Shown here: positions 23,127 through 35,630 of the stretch, piece by piece
Numbering within the stretch: position 1 is the first letter of the stretch
Layout: each line of letters begins with the position of its first letter
Assembly: GCF_004337985.1 (NCBI RefSeq)
Contig: NW_021940918.1
Coordinates: 2,046,001-2,110,000 of the forward strand
Length of the DNA: 64,000 nt
Direction of reading: 5' to 3'
DNA from: Pyricularia pennisetigena
Taxonomy: Eukaryota; Ascomycota; Sordariomycetes; Magnaporthales; Pyriculariaceae
The notes under the pieces: model-generated
The model's database searches: none
What the model was told of the DNA's origin: nothing
What the model saw: only the letters and a program-made list of their open reading frames with translations
Position numbers and translations under genes: made by a program

Positions 23127-24140
23127 TCACCACATCTTGTTGTCTCCCAAATCCTTCTTCTTCTTTTGTTCACCCTCCTCCTTGTTCTCCACCTTGGGTG
23201 CAAAGGTTTTAGGCACCTTGAAGAACAAACTGGGAGAGTCGCCAGGAGCCAGCTGGTAGCTCAGATAGCCCCTGTGCGCCGGGTCTCTGTAGTACTCAAT
23301 GTCCCAACGGGAAGTAGGGTCGGGCATGCGGTACAAGTGCTTGTGCTGGCTCTTGCGCTCGGCCAAGATCCTCTCTACGTGCTCGGCACCGACGGGCAGG
23401 GGTTCCGTCGTATGGACCATCTCGCCGCGTACCAGTCGCTGGATCGTTTGCTTTGTGTAGTAGCGCGTCTGGACCTTACCGCCCAGAGCCTCGATGGCGT
23501 CTATGGCGCTGGCAGAGACGCGCGAGGCGACAATGTCTATGGGGGTCTTGAGCTTCTCCGAGCCCCGTGCGATGATCTTGATGCCGTCCTTGCCGCGGGC
23601 CGCGAGGCCACTGCGTACCATCTCCCGAGGCGTAATCTGCTTGGTAGCATCAATGCGGCCGGAATCGATCCATGCTTGTAACCGGTCCAGGTTGACCTCG
23701 GCAAGGTCTTCTGCGCGGCTGGTGGTTGGAAAGAACGCCTTTGTGTCAGCCCTACGGGAGGATTTAATTACGCAGGAATCTCAAGAGATGGCATACTGGT
23801 TCACGAATCCTTTCCTACCCCAGACCCCCAAAAGCGAAGTCTGTCCACCCTGAAACCAAGGGTTTACGGAGCCGCGCGCCTTGCGACCTTTCTGACCTCG
23901 ACCGGCGGTCTTTCCGTAGCCGGATGACGGTCCACGTCCCACACGCTTCCGCTTGTTATAAGCGCCCGGGTTGTCCCTCAAGTTGGCGAGGATCGAGGCC
24001 TGACGGCGGGTTTGCAAGGACAAGGTGCCAAGGAGGGTTGTGATGGATGCTGCAGATGAGATTATGGGGGTCGTCGTGGCTGTGGTGAGGGATGCGCGGC
24101 AGGACCTCGCCGCTTGGGCAAGAGGTAATCTGGGCGGCAT
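23127..24140 (-). CDS. MRPL10: Mitochondrial large-subunit ribosomal protein uL15m
   Basis: Two exons (24140-23797, 23751-23127) give 322 aa. The first 45 residues are rich in Ala, Ser, Thr and Arg without acids, a typical mitochondrial import presequence. The uL15 signature follows: [20 protein letters not shown], then a Gly/Lys-rich loop and FQGGQT, which contact 23S-type rRNA. The C-terminal half has the L15 core ([20 protein letters not shown], then [17 protein letters not shown]) and a mitochondria-specific extension with a lysine-rich tail. The intron is 45 bp, the shortest in the window; reading through it would stop within five codons, so splicing is required. The symbol follows the yeast uL15m name. 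Confidence 0.94.
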
Positions 24141-26805
24141 CGTCGAGGTGTGTATGTGCGGCGAGGTGAATGATGTGTTTGTGTGGTGTGTATTTTGTCC
24201 GGAGCAAAATCGTCCTTTGCTGGCCCGGGGATGCGGAGCTCTCCGCGTCTGATAGCTTAGAGGCTCACTGCAACTGCTTGCACGCGACAGGGTTCAATCG
24301 AGGAAAAAAAAAAATATTAAGCCGACATGAAGCCTGAGAATTGAGGCACAAAGTACATAATTGGCAAGGCGAAAATATGGGGCTGTGTAACCACCAGAAG
24401 CTTGGCGTCCCCAACTTGCCAGTTGCATCTGGTCAAAGCTTTCGTGGCGTTCCTTCCAATTTTCCGCCTCATGACGGGACGGAAAGCTTGGGCGGTCGTA
24501 CTGTGGTGGAAGCACCGCCTCAGTTGCACAGATCGTTTTGTTGATTGACCCATGGAACTGGGGACAGGACGGGCTATATTATCTAACCTAGCACCGGAGA
24601 CTTGCCTAGTTAGGCAAGGTCCCAAGTTTATTTGGACCCTCCTGGATGTTAACCCAAGCCGCTGATAATATCACTATACGATCCTAAAGCTCGTGAAGAC
24701 GATGTTCAAAGGGCCATTCTCTACGATACTTGGTGATAGAAATCCATCTCAAATGGATCTGCATCCAGGGGCTATCAAGTCTGGTTCTGGAAGGTCGTCA
24801 GCCCAACATCAGCACTATCATCCTTCCGCCCGTCAAAGGAAGTGCGTTCACGTCGAGTCAGTTTTTTCCCCGTTTCAAAGTGTGCCGCTGCGAGCTGGGC
24901 CGCTTCCAGCCTTGGTCACATTATCCGACAGTTATGATTGCGCATCTCTGTTGTCTTGTTCTCACTCTAGGTTTGGGGGGCCGCACTTCTTCTCTCATTT
25001 TCATTTTTTTTTTTTTCTTTTTCTCCCCCTCCAAAAATTTAACTCTTCTGATCAAGTGAAAATTGACACTGAAATGGCGGAGGGATGTGTAACCTTGCTC
25101 GTGGTTGTGTAACCCAGACCGCGGCTATTTTGTTTGTGTTACCATACCAGCAGGTATATGGTTACACTGAGGGTGGTTTCTAGACCGTTTGTGGTCTTCT
25201 CTTGCGCTGCACTAGGCTGTACTGGGCTAGCTCGACATTGACAGTATTGCCACGGCTGCAAACACAGAGGCTAACGCGCCTGTGCGGCCCAGGTTTCTAC
25301 TGCTTTGGTTAGCATACCCACTCATCCTGAAGTCATTGAGCCTTACGATGGGCATACGTTCATGACCTCGAGGCCTAGATTCCAGTTATCCCAGGCTAAT
25401 TTCCGCAAGGGGATAGCAAAAGGTGATGGCTATTTAGCTTTTCCTTGCACCAATTAGGTGCCATGGCAGCTTAGTGCAGTCATGATAAGCACGACAAATC
25501 CAGGGTTGGTCCCCGGACTTGTCAGGATTTGCACTATCTTGTGAGTTGATCTGTTCAAGTTCTTGTACTCCATCTACTCATTGCACTCTTGGTCGGTCGG
25601 CTCCTATTTTCTGCGAGACGTGTGTTTAGTGTTTTGCGTGCCAATATCTTGTAATTTCCTGGCACGGTTTGGGAGCTTAATGATCCACCAAGCTGAACAA
25701 TGACTGGGAAGATACCCCTACCTTCCTTTGACAGGGATATGAGGCTCTCATCACCCAGCCCTACCTGTCAACCGGGCTGTAAATGGCTATGAATTTTTTC
25801 GTGTGTCTCGTGTCGCACAGCATCGATGGACATCTGACGGCCGGCTAGCCCGCATTGGATATTAACACCTGAGAGTCTGGGCGGTGGGGGTTAAGGAGAT
25901 CGTCTACCTACAACTTTTATTCGTCCTCCTGGCAACCCATGATTTGGCTCCTCGGAACCAAGCTTTGCAGGGCTCTCTTAACTCCATCGAGCGATTTCCC
26001 TGCTCACCTCCGTCTTGCCACCTTCTTTCTTTGCAATGGGCAGTGCTAGGACGCAGCGGAGCCCATCGTTGTCCGTATTGGTGCGATCTTTCAAGTACGG
26101 CGCGGACAATGTGCTACGTCTTTCGGGAGTGCCTTGTGCCTGGCAAGGGCCGACTCTTCCCGCAATCGCAAGCGAACGTCTTGGGCGAAATGGCTACAAT
26201 CCTCCAAATTTGGTTCCCCAGAATTTTTTTTTTTTTTCCAGGCTGTTGATAGATAACCCTGGACTGAAAAAATAAGTGGGAGTCTCTACGTCACTCCCCG
26301 TGAGCAGTCTACATTGCTGTCACTCCTCGCGAGTGATATTTCCTAAAGGGGAACGGTTACACGAGAAGAGACCCCTTCCCGAGTGGTATGTCATTCGTTT
26401 GTATTTTTGGAGACTATTATTATCTCCACGCTCCGGACGCGTCCTTGGCGCAGTCTCTGACCATGCTCCTCTTTAATATTCACAGCTGGGATCCTTCCAG
26501 CTTTCTGGCCCATCCTCCTGCAAAGCCTTCCACCTGGTTTAAATTTGCAAGGCATACAGGATATTCGATTGCCAAGTCCCACAGCTGGTTATTATAGTTG
26601 CTCTCGACTCAGATCGCCACATAGGCTCTTACACATCAAGGAAGCACACATGCTCTTGAATCAACTTGCTTTACACTATATATCTGACTTGGCCTGCTCT
26701 GAGATGCTCTCTCCTCAGTACCATATCTCTTGTTCATCCTCTGCTGTGGCCAGCAAAGACAAGCATCGGCCAAGAATACGCATTATACAGTCAAACATTT
26801 TCAGC
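24141..26805. other. Divergent intergenic region, uL15m / Clr5 gene
   Basis: 2.7 kb with no gene I can support. Short frames occur but none has domains or splice structure. T tracts lie at about 25006-25024 and 26225-26237. In-frame ATGs of the Clr5 gene exist at about 26650 and 26704, so its leader or N terminus may extend into this region. Confidence 0.5.
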
Positions 26806-28254
26806 ATGTCGAGTTCTCAGGCCGTCTCTCGGACCGAGGGTCCCAGCTCAGCCACCTGGGAGATGCACAAAGAGACGGTAAAGAACCTCTACATCAAAGA
26901 GAACATGCCCCTGAAGGATGTTATCGACATAATGAGAGTTGATCATGGTCTAGTGGCGAGGTAGGTATAGGAGTCTTCTGTCCTTGAGTAAAGTGGGTGG
27001 AGAACACTTTACTGACATCAACTCAAAAACAGTGTCAAAATGTACAAGTATCGGCTCAAGACTTGGGGCCTTCGCAAGAACCAACCCATAAGGCGCAAGA
27101 ACAGTGGCACATTCGATTCTGATTCTAATCTCTCGTGCGGAAGCGGTCCAGTCACGAGGGCATCATCTCCACTGCCTCACGCGCTGTCAACGACAGTATT
27201 TTGGAGTACTCAACCCGAGAGTTCAGGGGCCACCGAGAACATACTCAGGATGCTGAACAGCTACTTTAGCAACCTCGAGGACCCCTGGACGGTACCTTTT
27301 CCGCACGTGACGGCACAAGAACGCTACCAAATCTTGTGGAGGCGCCAACAGAGCAGCATGGAGATGCTGCGGGACTGCGACCCGCACTCCAGCGCCGAGA
27401 TGGCCACGCTCAACTTCTTCATGTACCAGATCACAACCATGGCCAAGCAGCGCGAGTACTGGGCCTTTGTCCACGGGCTGTTCCTGCTGCACCGCTTCTC
27501 CCTGGTCCCCGGCAGCGGGCCCTTCGTCACCATGATGGTCAGGCAGCACCGCGACGCCCTGCGCATCTACCTCGAGCCGGGCCACCCCCTCGAGCAGCTG
27601 TGGTCGCAGGTCGCGGACGAGGTCGACCGGCAGCAGCAGCTCCACGGCGCGCCGCTGCCGGGCGTGGTGCCGCTGGCCGCCGTCGAGGCCTGCATGCGCT
27701 GCGTCGACGACCACCTGCGCTCGCGCCTCGGCCGCCTCGACGCCACCTACCAGGAGTCGCACCTGCGCATGCTCACCAACGCCTCGCGGCCCCGCGACTA
27801 CGCCGCCGAGGTCGTCGCCCTGGTCGACGACGCCGGCTTCCCGCCCTCCGAGATGCGCTTCATCCTGCAGTCCGTCCTCGTCGAGGAGCTGATCAAGGAG
27901 TGCGTCTGCGTCGAGCTGCGGCGCTTCTCTCCCAACACGTCGTCGTCGTCGTCGTCGTCGCTGCCTGGTGCCGGCCCTACTCCCTCCACGCGCCCGCCGT
28001 CGTTTGGCGATGCTGCCGAGGACGAATACGAACCCGGCTTCGTGCCGTTCGACGAGGTCTTCTCCACGGACAGGGACGCCGTCGAGGTGCTCGTGCGCCT
28101 GATTGCCCGTCTGCAGACTGCTGCTCGGTCTGGCAGGGGGCTCGGTCCAGGGGCTTTGCGCCGCATCATGATCGAGGCCGCCACTGTGATTCTGGGCGCG
28201 GATGACATGGGCCAAGATCCGACAAATAACTCTCCGCCGTCCTATACGATTTGA
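26806..28254 (+). CDS. Clr5-domain protein
   Basis: Two exons (26806-26960 and 27033-28254) give 458 aa. Residues 17-69 are a Clr5 domain: WEMHKETVKNLYIKEN opens it, and YKYRLKTWGLRKN closes it. This small helical N-terminal module is widespread in filamentous ascomycetes and named after fission-yeast Clr5, which is linked to heterochromatin silencing. Most fungal members are uncharacterised and not proven silencing factors. The remainder is alpha-helical, with a Ser run (about residues 309-314, encoded by TCG repeats) and an acidic C-terminal part. Third codon positions are strongly GC-rich from 27350 to 28100, which creates long false antisense frames. Upstream in-frame ATGs exist; I chose the one nearest the domain. 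Confidence 0.85.
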
Positions 28255-29158
28255 AAAGAAAGGTGAAAAAAAAAGGGGGCGGTGGGAAAGGTCGCCAACC
28301 ATGTACATTCCGGCACCAGACGCTGACAACATGCGTCACCACAAATTTTCATGAAGAACACAAGTAACTGCATTTTCTTGTGTTAATGGTTTTCATTTGT
28401 TGCTCATTTTTATTTATTTTTTTTATTTTCTTCATCTCTTTTGTTTCAAAGATGCAAGCTAGTCTCTCAGGAATAGCCTTCTCGATAATGGTCACCTTGA
28501 TAGTGTCCCTCAACTTTTCTTCTTGACTAATAACCAGATCTCCAATACCAATGCGCAAATCAGAGTGTCAACATAAAGATTTCAACGCTGTAGAGAGAAA
28601 ACAGGTTCACAGCTCTGATCGGTGGGGCATGGCACTGCAAGTCTTGCAATTACCCCATATAGGACAAGAGCCGACCAGGGCAGATCCAATGAGTAGGTTG
28701 TTGTGAATGTCCAAGGGACAGATAGTCACGTCGATGTTGCTTGTAACTTGGCCATTTGTCGCCGGTATCCTCACTGCAGGTCTCACGAACTGAAGTGTTA
28801 GCACAAGTAAAGTGTTGATGAAGATTGTATTGAAGGTGTTTCATTCATCCACCCTTAAGGTCACCAAATAACCATGCGCAAAACATGCACCAACTAACAT
28901 GAAACCAACAAACCCCAACGCCCTTGCTTTATTTTTCGTTGTTTCCCGCAACGACGCAAACTGAAAAGACTTGAACAAGACAAACGTCAAACGGATCTCT
29001 ACTGCGGTAACTGAGCAAAACCGGTGCAGTTGAAGAGGGTATGAAAGAAATACATAATCAATGATAAGGGAGCATTAATGGGCTTGGCTGAAAAGACACA
29101 AGAGAAGTGAAAATGAATTCAAAAAACATCAGGCGACCCAGTCAGCACGATTTTTGAA
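28255..29158. other. Intergenic, convergent 3' region
   Basis: 900 bp of AT-rich sequence between the Clr5 gene and the lactonase-like gene. No gene recognised. Confidence 0.5.
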
Positions 29159-30448
29159 TCACTTGCCGACAGTGCTAGGGATTCCAGCAATGAACTGGGG
29201 TCCGAAGCCGGGCTTGTCCTTGTTCTCTTCGGTGGCAAAGACGGCGTAGTCAATCTCGGAGCCCTTGATCAACGAGAGCTTGCCACTGTCCTTGGACCGC
29301 TGGAAGGCGGCGAGGCCATTGCCGGCGTTCTGGTTCGTGCCAAAGAGCACGGCCTGGTCCTTGTCAGCCCCGAGGCTGATGACACGGGGAACGGCTCCCT
29401 GCGAGTCCACGCTGTTGTCAAAAGTGAGGACCAGGTTCTTGGTCTCGCCGGAAATGGCGGCCTTGAACTGAGTGATGGAGTCCCTGCCCTTCTGCTTCAG
29501 GTCCGGGTCGAAGCTGAGACGGTTGGAAACATAGACAGACTTGCCATCGGCGGCAACAGCGATGGAACCGGCGCCGGGGACGGCCTTGGGGTTGGGCGGC
29601 GTCTTCTCGCCAAAGGTTGAGATGGTCTGAATGGCCTGAACGGTGGGGACACCCTCCTTGGCGGCGTTACCCGCGTTGCCTGCGTAGTTGAGCTTGTTGA
29701 CAATGACTTGGTTCAGCATCTCGCAAACGACCAGGTAGTGGGTAGCATCGCCAGTGGTCGGGTAAAAGGCACCATGGCGTGGACCACAGCCGGGAGTGAC
29801 CTTGATGGAGTCGACAATCTTGAAGTTGTCATTCTTAGAGTCGATAATGGTGATGGTGTCCAGACCGAGGTCGTTGACGAAGAAGAAACGGCCCGAGTTG
29901 TCGAGAACGGACTGGTGAGCATGAGGGGCCTCCTGGCGAGCCTTGTTGGGGCCCAAAGTCGCGCCGGTCGAGTTAGTGGCGAGGGGCTTGCCCAGTAGCT
30001 CAGGCTCTCCGTTTGCGCCCAGCTTCCAGACGTCAACGGTGCCCTTGCCGAAAGAAGCACCGAGCATGCGGGTCTTGTCCTTGTTGAACTCGAGGTGAAC
30101 GACACCGGCGCTGCCGCTGGCGCTCTTTACGAACTTGATGTCATTGGTGTTCAAATCAACGGTGAACAAGCTCAGCTCGACGCCGTTCTCGTTGACGCTG
30201 TATATGAAGTTAGGCTCCTTGAATGCAAGCCAGGTCGGGGCACCCTGGACAGGCAACGATGCCGACTTGAGGACGTTGAACTTGGCACCATCAAACTGAG
30301 CAATCGAGATCTTGTTGATGGAGCCACCGCCAATGATGACCTTTTGCCTCGTGGCAATCGAGTTGTTTGCCTGGCGGGTGTGGAGAGGGCCTGCAACAGC
30401 GCCACCGACGGCAGCTGAGAGGAGGAGGTAAAGTGAGGTTGGTAGCAT
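29159..30448 (-). CDS. Secreted lactonase-type seven-bladed beta-propeller
   Basis: A single exon of 429 aa. The start at 30448 gives a clear signal peptide (residues 1-19, LLLSAAVGGAVA core). The in-frame extension upstream lacks any such logic and is taken as leader. The mature part is a beta-propeller of the lactonase family (3-carboxymuconate cyclase or 6-phosphogluconolactonase-like). Typical blade sequences include PTWLAFKEPNFIYSVNE, HAHQSVLDNSGRFFFVND and VPGAGSIAVAADGKSVYVSN. HAHQ and the GCGPRHGAF segment are the usual conserved family features. Many fungal members are extracellular and of unproven substrate, so the family name should not be read as an activity. N-glycosylation sequons (NNS near the N terminus, NST in the propeller) fit secretion. 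Confidence 0.88.
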   Translation of the reverse strand: MLPTSLYLLLSAAVGGAVAGPLHTRQANNSIATRQKVIIGGGSINKISIAQFDGAKFNVLKSASLPVQGAPTWLAFKEPNFIYSVNENGVELSLFTVDLNTNDIKFVKSASGSAGVVHLEFNKDKTRMLGASFGKGTVDVWKLGANGEPELLGKPLATNSTGATLGPNKARQEAPHAHQSVLDNSGRFFFVNDLGLDTITIIDSKNDNFKIVDSIKVTPGCGPRHGAFYPTTGDATHYLVVCEMLNQVIVNKLNYAGNAGNAAKEGVPTVQAIQTISTFGEKTPPNPKAVPGAGSIAVAADGKSVYVSNRLSFDPDLKQKGRDSITQFKAAISGETKNLVLTFDNSVDSQGAVPRVISLGADKDQAVLFGTNQNAGNGLAAFQRSKDSGKLSLIKGSEIDYAVFATEENKDKPGFGPQFIAGIPSTVGK

Positions 30449-33400
30449 GACTATTTCGGGGATGCTATGGTGGAGATTGGTGTGGGTTGGAAAGTCTTTA
30501 ACTTTTAACTTGGTGTCGTTGATAAAAGCTGGTAGATGATGAAGTGCTGGAGTTTCTGTTGCCGAGCAAAAGATCAACGACCTGGTCCAAGTTGCGATCA
30601 ACTTCTTTTTATGTGATGTATGTAATTAATGTCCAGCAAGGTGAGTTGGAAGGCTAAAACCACGAGGTCAAAGAAACCGGCCGTTTGACTTCTTTATACC
30701 AAAGGATCGAATCGGATTGTCGTAACGAGTGTGACAAAGGACGCGAACGAAAGAGTGAATGGAAGGTGAGAAAGAATTCCAGGCGCCTACGACAAAGGAT
30801 GAACCAGATCTGGCTCAGTCGGACTCAACCCCAGCCCTGCTTCGAGGATGACCCTTGATGAGGCCAACAATAGCTCCCGAGAGTTGTCGTCGAACAACAA
30901 TCCGGGTGGAGTTTTTGGGGAAGGGGCGGCGCACGCAGTGTGGAGAAGGGGAAAAGACAAAGTTGGTGGTGGCATGAACAGTAACGATTATCCCCTGCCT
31001 CCGCGTCAGCGGGAACTTGGTCGCAAGGGTGCGAATATGCTCAGGGTTGATCAGCGCCACAGTGCAGCCCTAGTTAGCTTCTGGGTTGTGCCATCCGTAC
31101 CTGAATAATTATCCTGGAAGACCTTGTCATCCAATGTCTCGCTGTTATTATGTAGGATCTTCCCGAGCTTCTTTACTCGGGCCCGGCTTGACCGTCCAGT
31201 GCCCACCACGCAGCGGCGAACATTTGAAACGTGTTTGTGGGAAATTCAATCAAGGGCTATGGCAGGGGCAAGAATAAAAAATATAAAAATAAAACAGAGA
31301 GCGTGGGAAAATTTTTTTATTGCAATACTAAAAAAGTACTGGCCTACAATTGACTGTTGATTGTGATGACCAACTAACAGCAACTAAACAACGGAAGCGT
31401 CTTCGCCAATTGATTTTTGGTGGCGGCTGTTGGTGACTCCCGCGGTCCAACTGGAACTTGGGTTAGTCGGTTCGCTCCAGCGCTTTGCTGCGCACAGTAC
31501 AGTACTGCAAAGGCTGAATGCAGGGGCGGCAAAGGGGGTGGAGTAAGTTCAAGCAATCAAGCCTCTGACAAACCAACACAGCGAACCCAAGCCGCCCCTT
31601 GCCAGCATCACTCCCGTGTACTACACTACTAGTAGTTCTTGGCGCTCGGCCCACGACTGACTTGTTCTGATTCTTCAGTCCTGTTGCCGTCGCGAGGCAC
31701 GTCGCATTGGTGCCTGATCGTCCGATTCTTCTAGTTTGTCTGAACACCTTTTTTTTTTTTTTTTAAATTAATGTATCTTACTACACTTTTGTACATACAT
31801 GCGATGTAATATTTCCCACACCATTATTGTCCCCAGACAACCTGATATTCATTATCCGTGCAAGGGTAAAAGTTCCGGTGCACATACTACTAGTAATACT
31901 TACCAGCTTACATAACCCTAGTCATTAACACCATTTGCAGTAAGTAGTATTTATCAAGTAAGACGCCAAAATGGACCCGCTTTCCCTTTTAGGATCCTCT
32001 CTCTCGTCCTACCGGTCTTTTGCTTTTTGTCCGTGTCTTCGCTTTTTTTTTTTTNNNNNNNNNNNNNNNNNNNNNNNNNNNNNNNTGCATTGCTCTTCCT
32101 TCTGCGGTGCCGGGTCTGCTTTAAAACAACGAGAATGACAAAGCAATCGTGCCAGAGCGAAGAGGAAAAAAAAAGTAATCACTCTCCAGGGTGAATGCCA
32201 TATCCGTAGGTGCTTGGCAATCATGTCGTTCCCGAAGGGCAGATAGCATAGCCAGGATCCGACCCCAAGTCCGACATGGACCTTGTGGAAAATTCCGCAG
32301 GATCCCGCAGCAGGATTGCGCATCTTCGGCACCGGGAGGCGAGCCTTTTTTTTTTTTTTTTTCTTCTCGCAAAGTAAGCTTGAAACTTTTAGTGGGGTCT
32401 CTTGCCCAACCGAGCATTGGACGCACGCCGGCGGGGCTGTGGTGTCGAAACATGCGTCCCTACAATGGCAAGTGTGCGTATTTTGTCCAACGTAAGGGAG
32501 GGTAAGCAGCGTAATTCAGAGCCAATCAGGTGTCTTTCTGGCTTGTTCACTGCCTCACTCTAAGACTTTTGTGTTTTCCAAGTTTAGATGATTTTTTTTT
32601 CTGTTTGTTCCCACATCCATCCACTGACAAACCGCCGTGCCAACACCTCAATTGTAAATGCTCCGGTTCGCTGACTCCAGCGGACCGCCGCCTGTAGTTC
32701 AGCTGTCAATGCGGCAAAGCGTCAGGGTCTGTCAGTCTGACTCCATTCATAGGTAATGACCATCAGCACTTGAAATCCATCTCGGTGATGAGTATCATCA
32801 CTGCCAAGATTGGTTAGCGATCGTCGTCCACTCAGCCTCGCCGTTGTGACTGACATGACGGTTGATTGCGTTCGGTCTGCGAGAGCCCGCCATTTTCTTT
32901 TTGTCCTTCTTAGGTCGTCTATCAACTCGAGTAAATTCAGGCCATGCCCTGTCATAGCACAAGGGGATGTGTCGGTCGTCTTTGCCAAAGAGACGGAGAC
33001 GAACGCAAACGAAAAGAAAAGAAATCAGACATACACCGACGCAATGTAAGGTTTAGCGGGACAACCGATGAATCAAGTCTATAGGGCTGAACGATGTGTA
33101 CCTATCCCTCCGATTTCTCCCACCAACGCCATGCGATCCATAATGCAGTATGCTATACAAGTAGGGGTATCCGTCGCGTCCACCGTTCCGAAATGCATGA
33201 GACTCGTCGGGTTTGTTTTCCATGATGAAATCGTGCTGATAAACAGAGAACAGAAACAAAGTAGAAGGAGAACAAGAAGAAATTAGACCAGGATTATCAG
33301 AGTTATCAGAGTCGGCACAATCTCTTGAAGAGATCGACCCCTCCGCCTCGATATTTCATCAAGTCTGTTGTCAGCCAGGCAGACATACGGTTGTCTGTCA

Positions 33401-33464
33401 GTGGCTTCCGAGGCATGGTCATACAACAATGCCGACAGTATGACAGTGGGTAGCCGAGTGGCCG
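30449..33464. other. Intergenic region with assembly gap
   Basis: 3 kb between two minus-strand genes. It includes the lactonase promoter side (a TATAAAG-like sequence near 30690 on the minus strand), a T16 tract at 31749-31764, a T-run-bounded N gap and a T18 run at about 32345. No supported gene. Confidence 0.5.
32055..32085. other. Assembly gap, 31 N
   Basis: Undetermined bases that directly follow a 12-base T run. The true length is unknown. Confidence 0.98.
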
Positions 33465-34876
33465 CTAGACAAATATGCCAAGCCAGGCTGTTTTTGACTT
33501 GATCTCCGATGCACAGTCATCCACGGCACACAGCAGTTTAGTGCTGTCTTGAAGCTGCCTAAAGTGTGGTCCCGAGCCACCTTTGCGGCTGCTTGGCGTT
33601 GTTCTCCGCTCGTAACAAACGCGGCAATAGACCTGCGGAGTTGGGTCAGTCTTGGTGGGTTTTGTTTGGGGTTTGCAGGTATTTTGAAGAAAAGAAAATA
33701 AGACAGAAAAAGAAAACATACATGGCCACAAGCCTTGACCGCCATGAAATGGTGCTCAGCCCGATCCTTCTTGGTCCTCGGCTTCTTCGTAGATACAGCT
33801 TCTGGTTCGTCACGGACCTCATCAGGATCGTAGACGAGCTCTTCGTCACAACCAGGGCAAATCGCAACAACCTCTTCCCCCGTGTCACGAGTGAAACCGA
33901 CAGGCGCATCGGGTGGCGGCACGTACGCAGGCTTGGGTCTATTGGGCGTGTGGTCGTCCCAGAAGTTTGGAGGGAGGCCACTGTAATCAAGCTCAATCAA
34001 CATGTCCCTCTGGCGATTCCCTTGTATGAGCTGGTTCAATTCAAGGGTCCGCTCAAACTCTTGGTGGATATCTCTGATCTCTCGGAGGCGATGATCGCCT
34101 GCCACACCACCTGCTGCCTCTGCCGCTGCGCCTGTGTTCCTACTCGCATTCCCACCGAGGCCAAGAAACATCCCAAGCACGCTCGAGACAGCGCCGCTGG
34201 GTCGTCCCCAGAGCCAGGGCCTATTGGCAGGCGTCTCGAGCATAGATCCCCGAGGCGCTTGTCTAGCCTGCTGCCCTGAATCAAGGCCTGTGACAGACGG
34301 CACATCATCATCCTCCGTCAGGTCGATGTGCATTTGGGCTGGGATCGCAGAACGGCCACGGCCGAAGCTGAGGCTGGGGTCGCTGCGTGAGAGAGACGGC
34401 GTCCGTGCCAGGCCCGACTGCTGTCTCCTTGGGTTTCTCGGATGCTCTAGTTGCTGACTGGGGTTGTTGACGACATCGAGGAAGCCGACGTTCCTACGGG
34501 CGGACATTCCGTTCGGGTCTGGTACAACTCGGGGCAGCGTGAGAGGTGCCGGCGGTGGCGGCACGTTATCCGGCTCATCCGTCAAGTCGATAACGTCGAC
34601 GGCCTGGGGTCGGTATTGTGCCGCATCGGACTGGCGGATGAGATCTTGCAGCCTTTGACGTCGCCTTTCATTCCTTTCGTTCATGCTGGGCAAGTCGCGA
34701 GCGCCTTCTCCTCGGGTCCGTCGAGCTCCTCTGAACGGTTCGTGGCCGATTGGGTGATTGTCGATGGCGCTGTAGTTTACGGGGCGGCGGCGGCGGGGTG
34801 GTACGGAACGACGGTCATTGTTGATGTGATCGGGAAGTGAGTCTAAAATCTCCAAATCGGAATCGTCGTCGGCCAT
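33465..34876 (-). CDS. RING-finger protein with SUMO-interaction motifs
   Basis: Two exons (34876-33722, 33632-33465) give 440 aa. The C terminus has a RING-type zinc finger: C340-x2-C343, C383-G-H385, C388-x2-C391 and C420-x4-C425, with a 39-residue first loop. The intron lies between H385 and the next residue, inside the finger. Three hydrophobic-acidic SUMO-interaction-like motifs are visible: DLEILDSL (residues 7-14), VDVIDLTDE (93-101) and IDLTEDDD (184-191). This layout resembles Slx5/Rfp-type subunits of SUMO-targeted ubiquitin ligases, which guide SUMOylated proteins to ubiquitination in genome maintenance. That assignment is inference. The remaining sequence is disordered and Arg/Pro-rich. 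Confidence 0.82.
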
Positions 34877-35630
34877 TTTGTGGCAGTTGGAGAGGCAACG
34901 TGCGGCGGTCGACCAAAGACTTGGAAGATGTGCATTCGTTCACGATCTCGAGCCGACGGCTACTCCAAAACCAGCAATGCACGAAGCTGGTTGCCTGGCC
35001 CGATAATCTAGAATATGTGAGAGAAGATGGCAGAGATTGGTTGGGCCAGAATGGGGTGAAATGGCATTTGTCATTGGGATTCAAAATTCGGCCGAGGGAG
35101 GCAAAAAAGAAGCAGTTGGTGGTTTGTTTGTCCCGCGTTCTACGGCCCAGCCAGGAGGGAGGCGTCAGTCGGAGCTGTGACCCACTTATTAAGTCCAATC
35201 ACAATGTAAACCGACCGCATCACTAGAGAATTTAGAACCCCTCGCCGGAAACTTGAAGATGCGAGTTAACGTCAGTCAGTCCTTGCACGCTCCGAGCAAA
35301 GATGAACAAGGCCATCTACTCGATGGCAAAGGAACTTTTCTAAACAATTTAACCACCTCAGCAGAGTAACTTGCAGAATTTCTTTTTTGATTTTGGAACA
35401 TATTAACAATAGCGCTAGCTCTTGCCTCTTGTCTCTTGTTGTCTCTTGAACCTTGGCATCTCACGCTTGAATCAGTCGTCCCACTTTCGTCCTCATAGCT
35501 ATTCCTTTCTTGGAAGGCAACTTGTCACTTGTTTCCTGTTTTGATTCCCTCCATCTGTTCATGCAAATCATTCACTGTTGCAAATATACAAATACATAAA
35601 TAAAAACAAAGCCCAGCCTGCTCTCGTCCC
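34877..35630. other. Intergenic, no gene recognised
   Basis: 750 bp. It holds the promoter side of the RING gene and the 3' side of the unknown gene at 35631-37453. Confidence 0.5.

Noticed and set aside
25884..26249. 121-codon plus-strand frame with a hydrophobic start
   Set aside because: The apparent signal-like stretch begins at a non-ATG codon, and the frame runs into a poly-T tract giving a Phe run.
27223..28332. 369-codon minus-strand open frame opposite the Clr5 gene
   Set aside because: It is a product of GC-rich third codon positions in the real gene. The translation is low-complexity (runs of Arg, Asp, Val, Gly) and matches no family.
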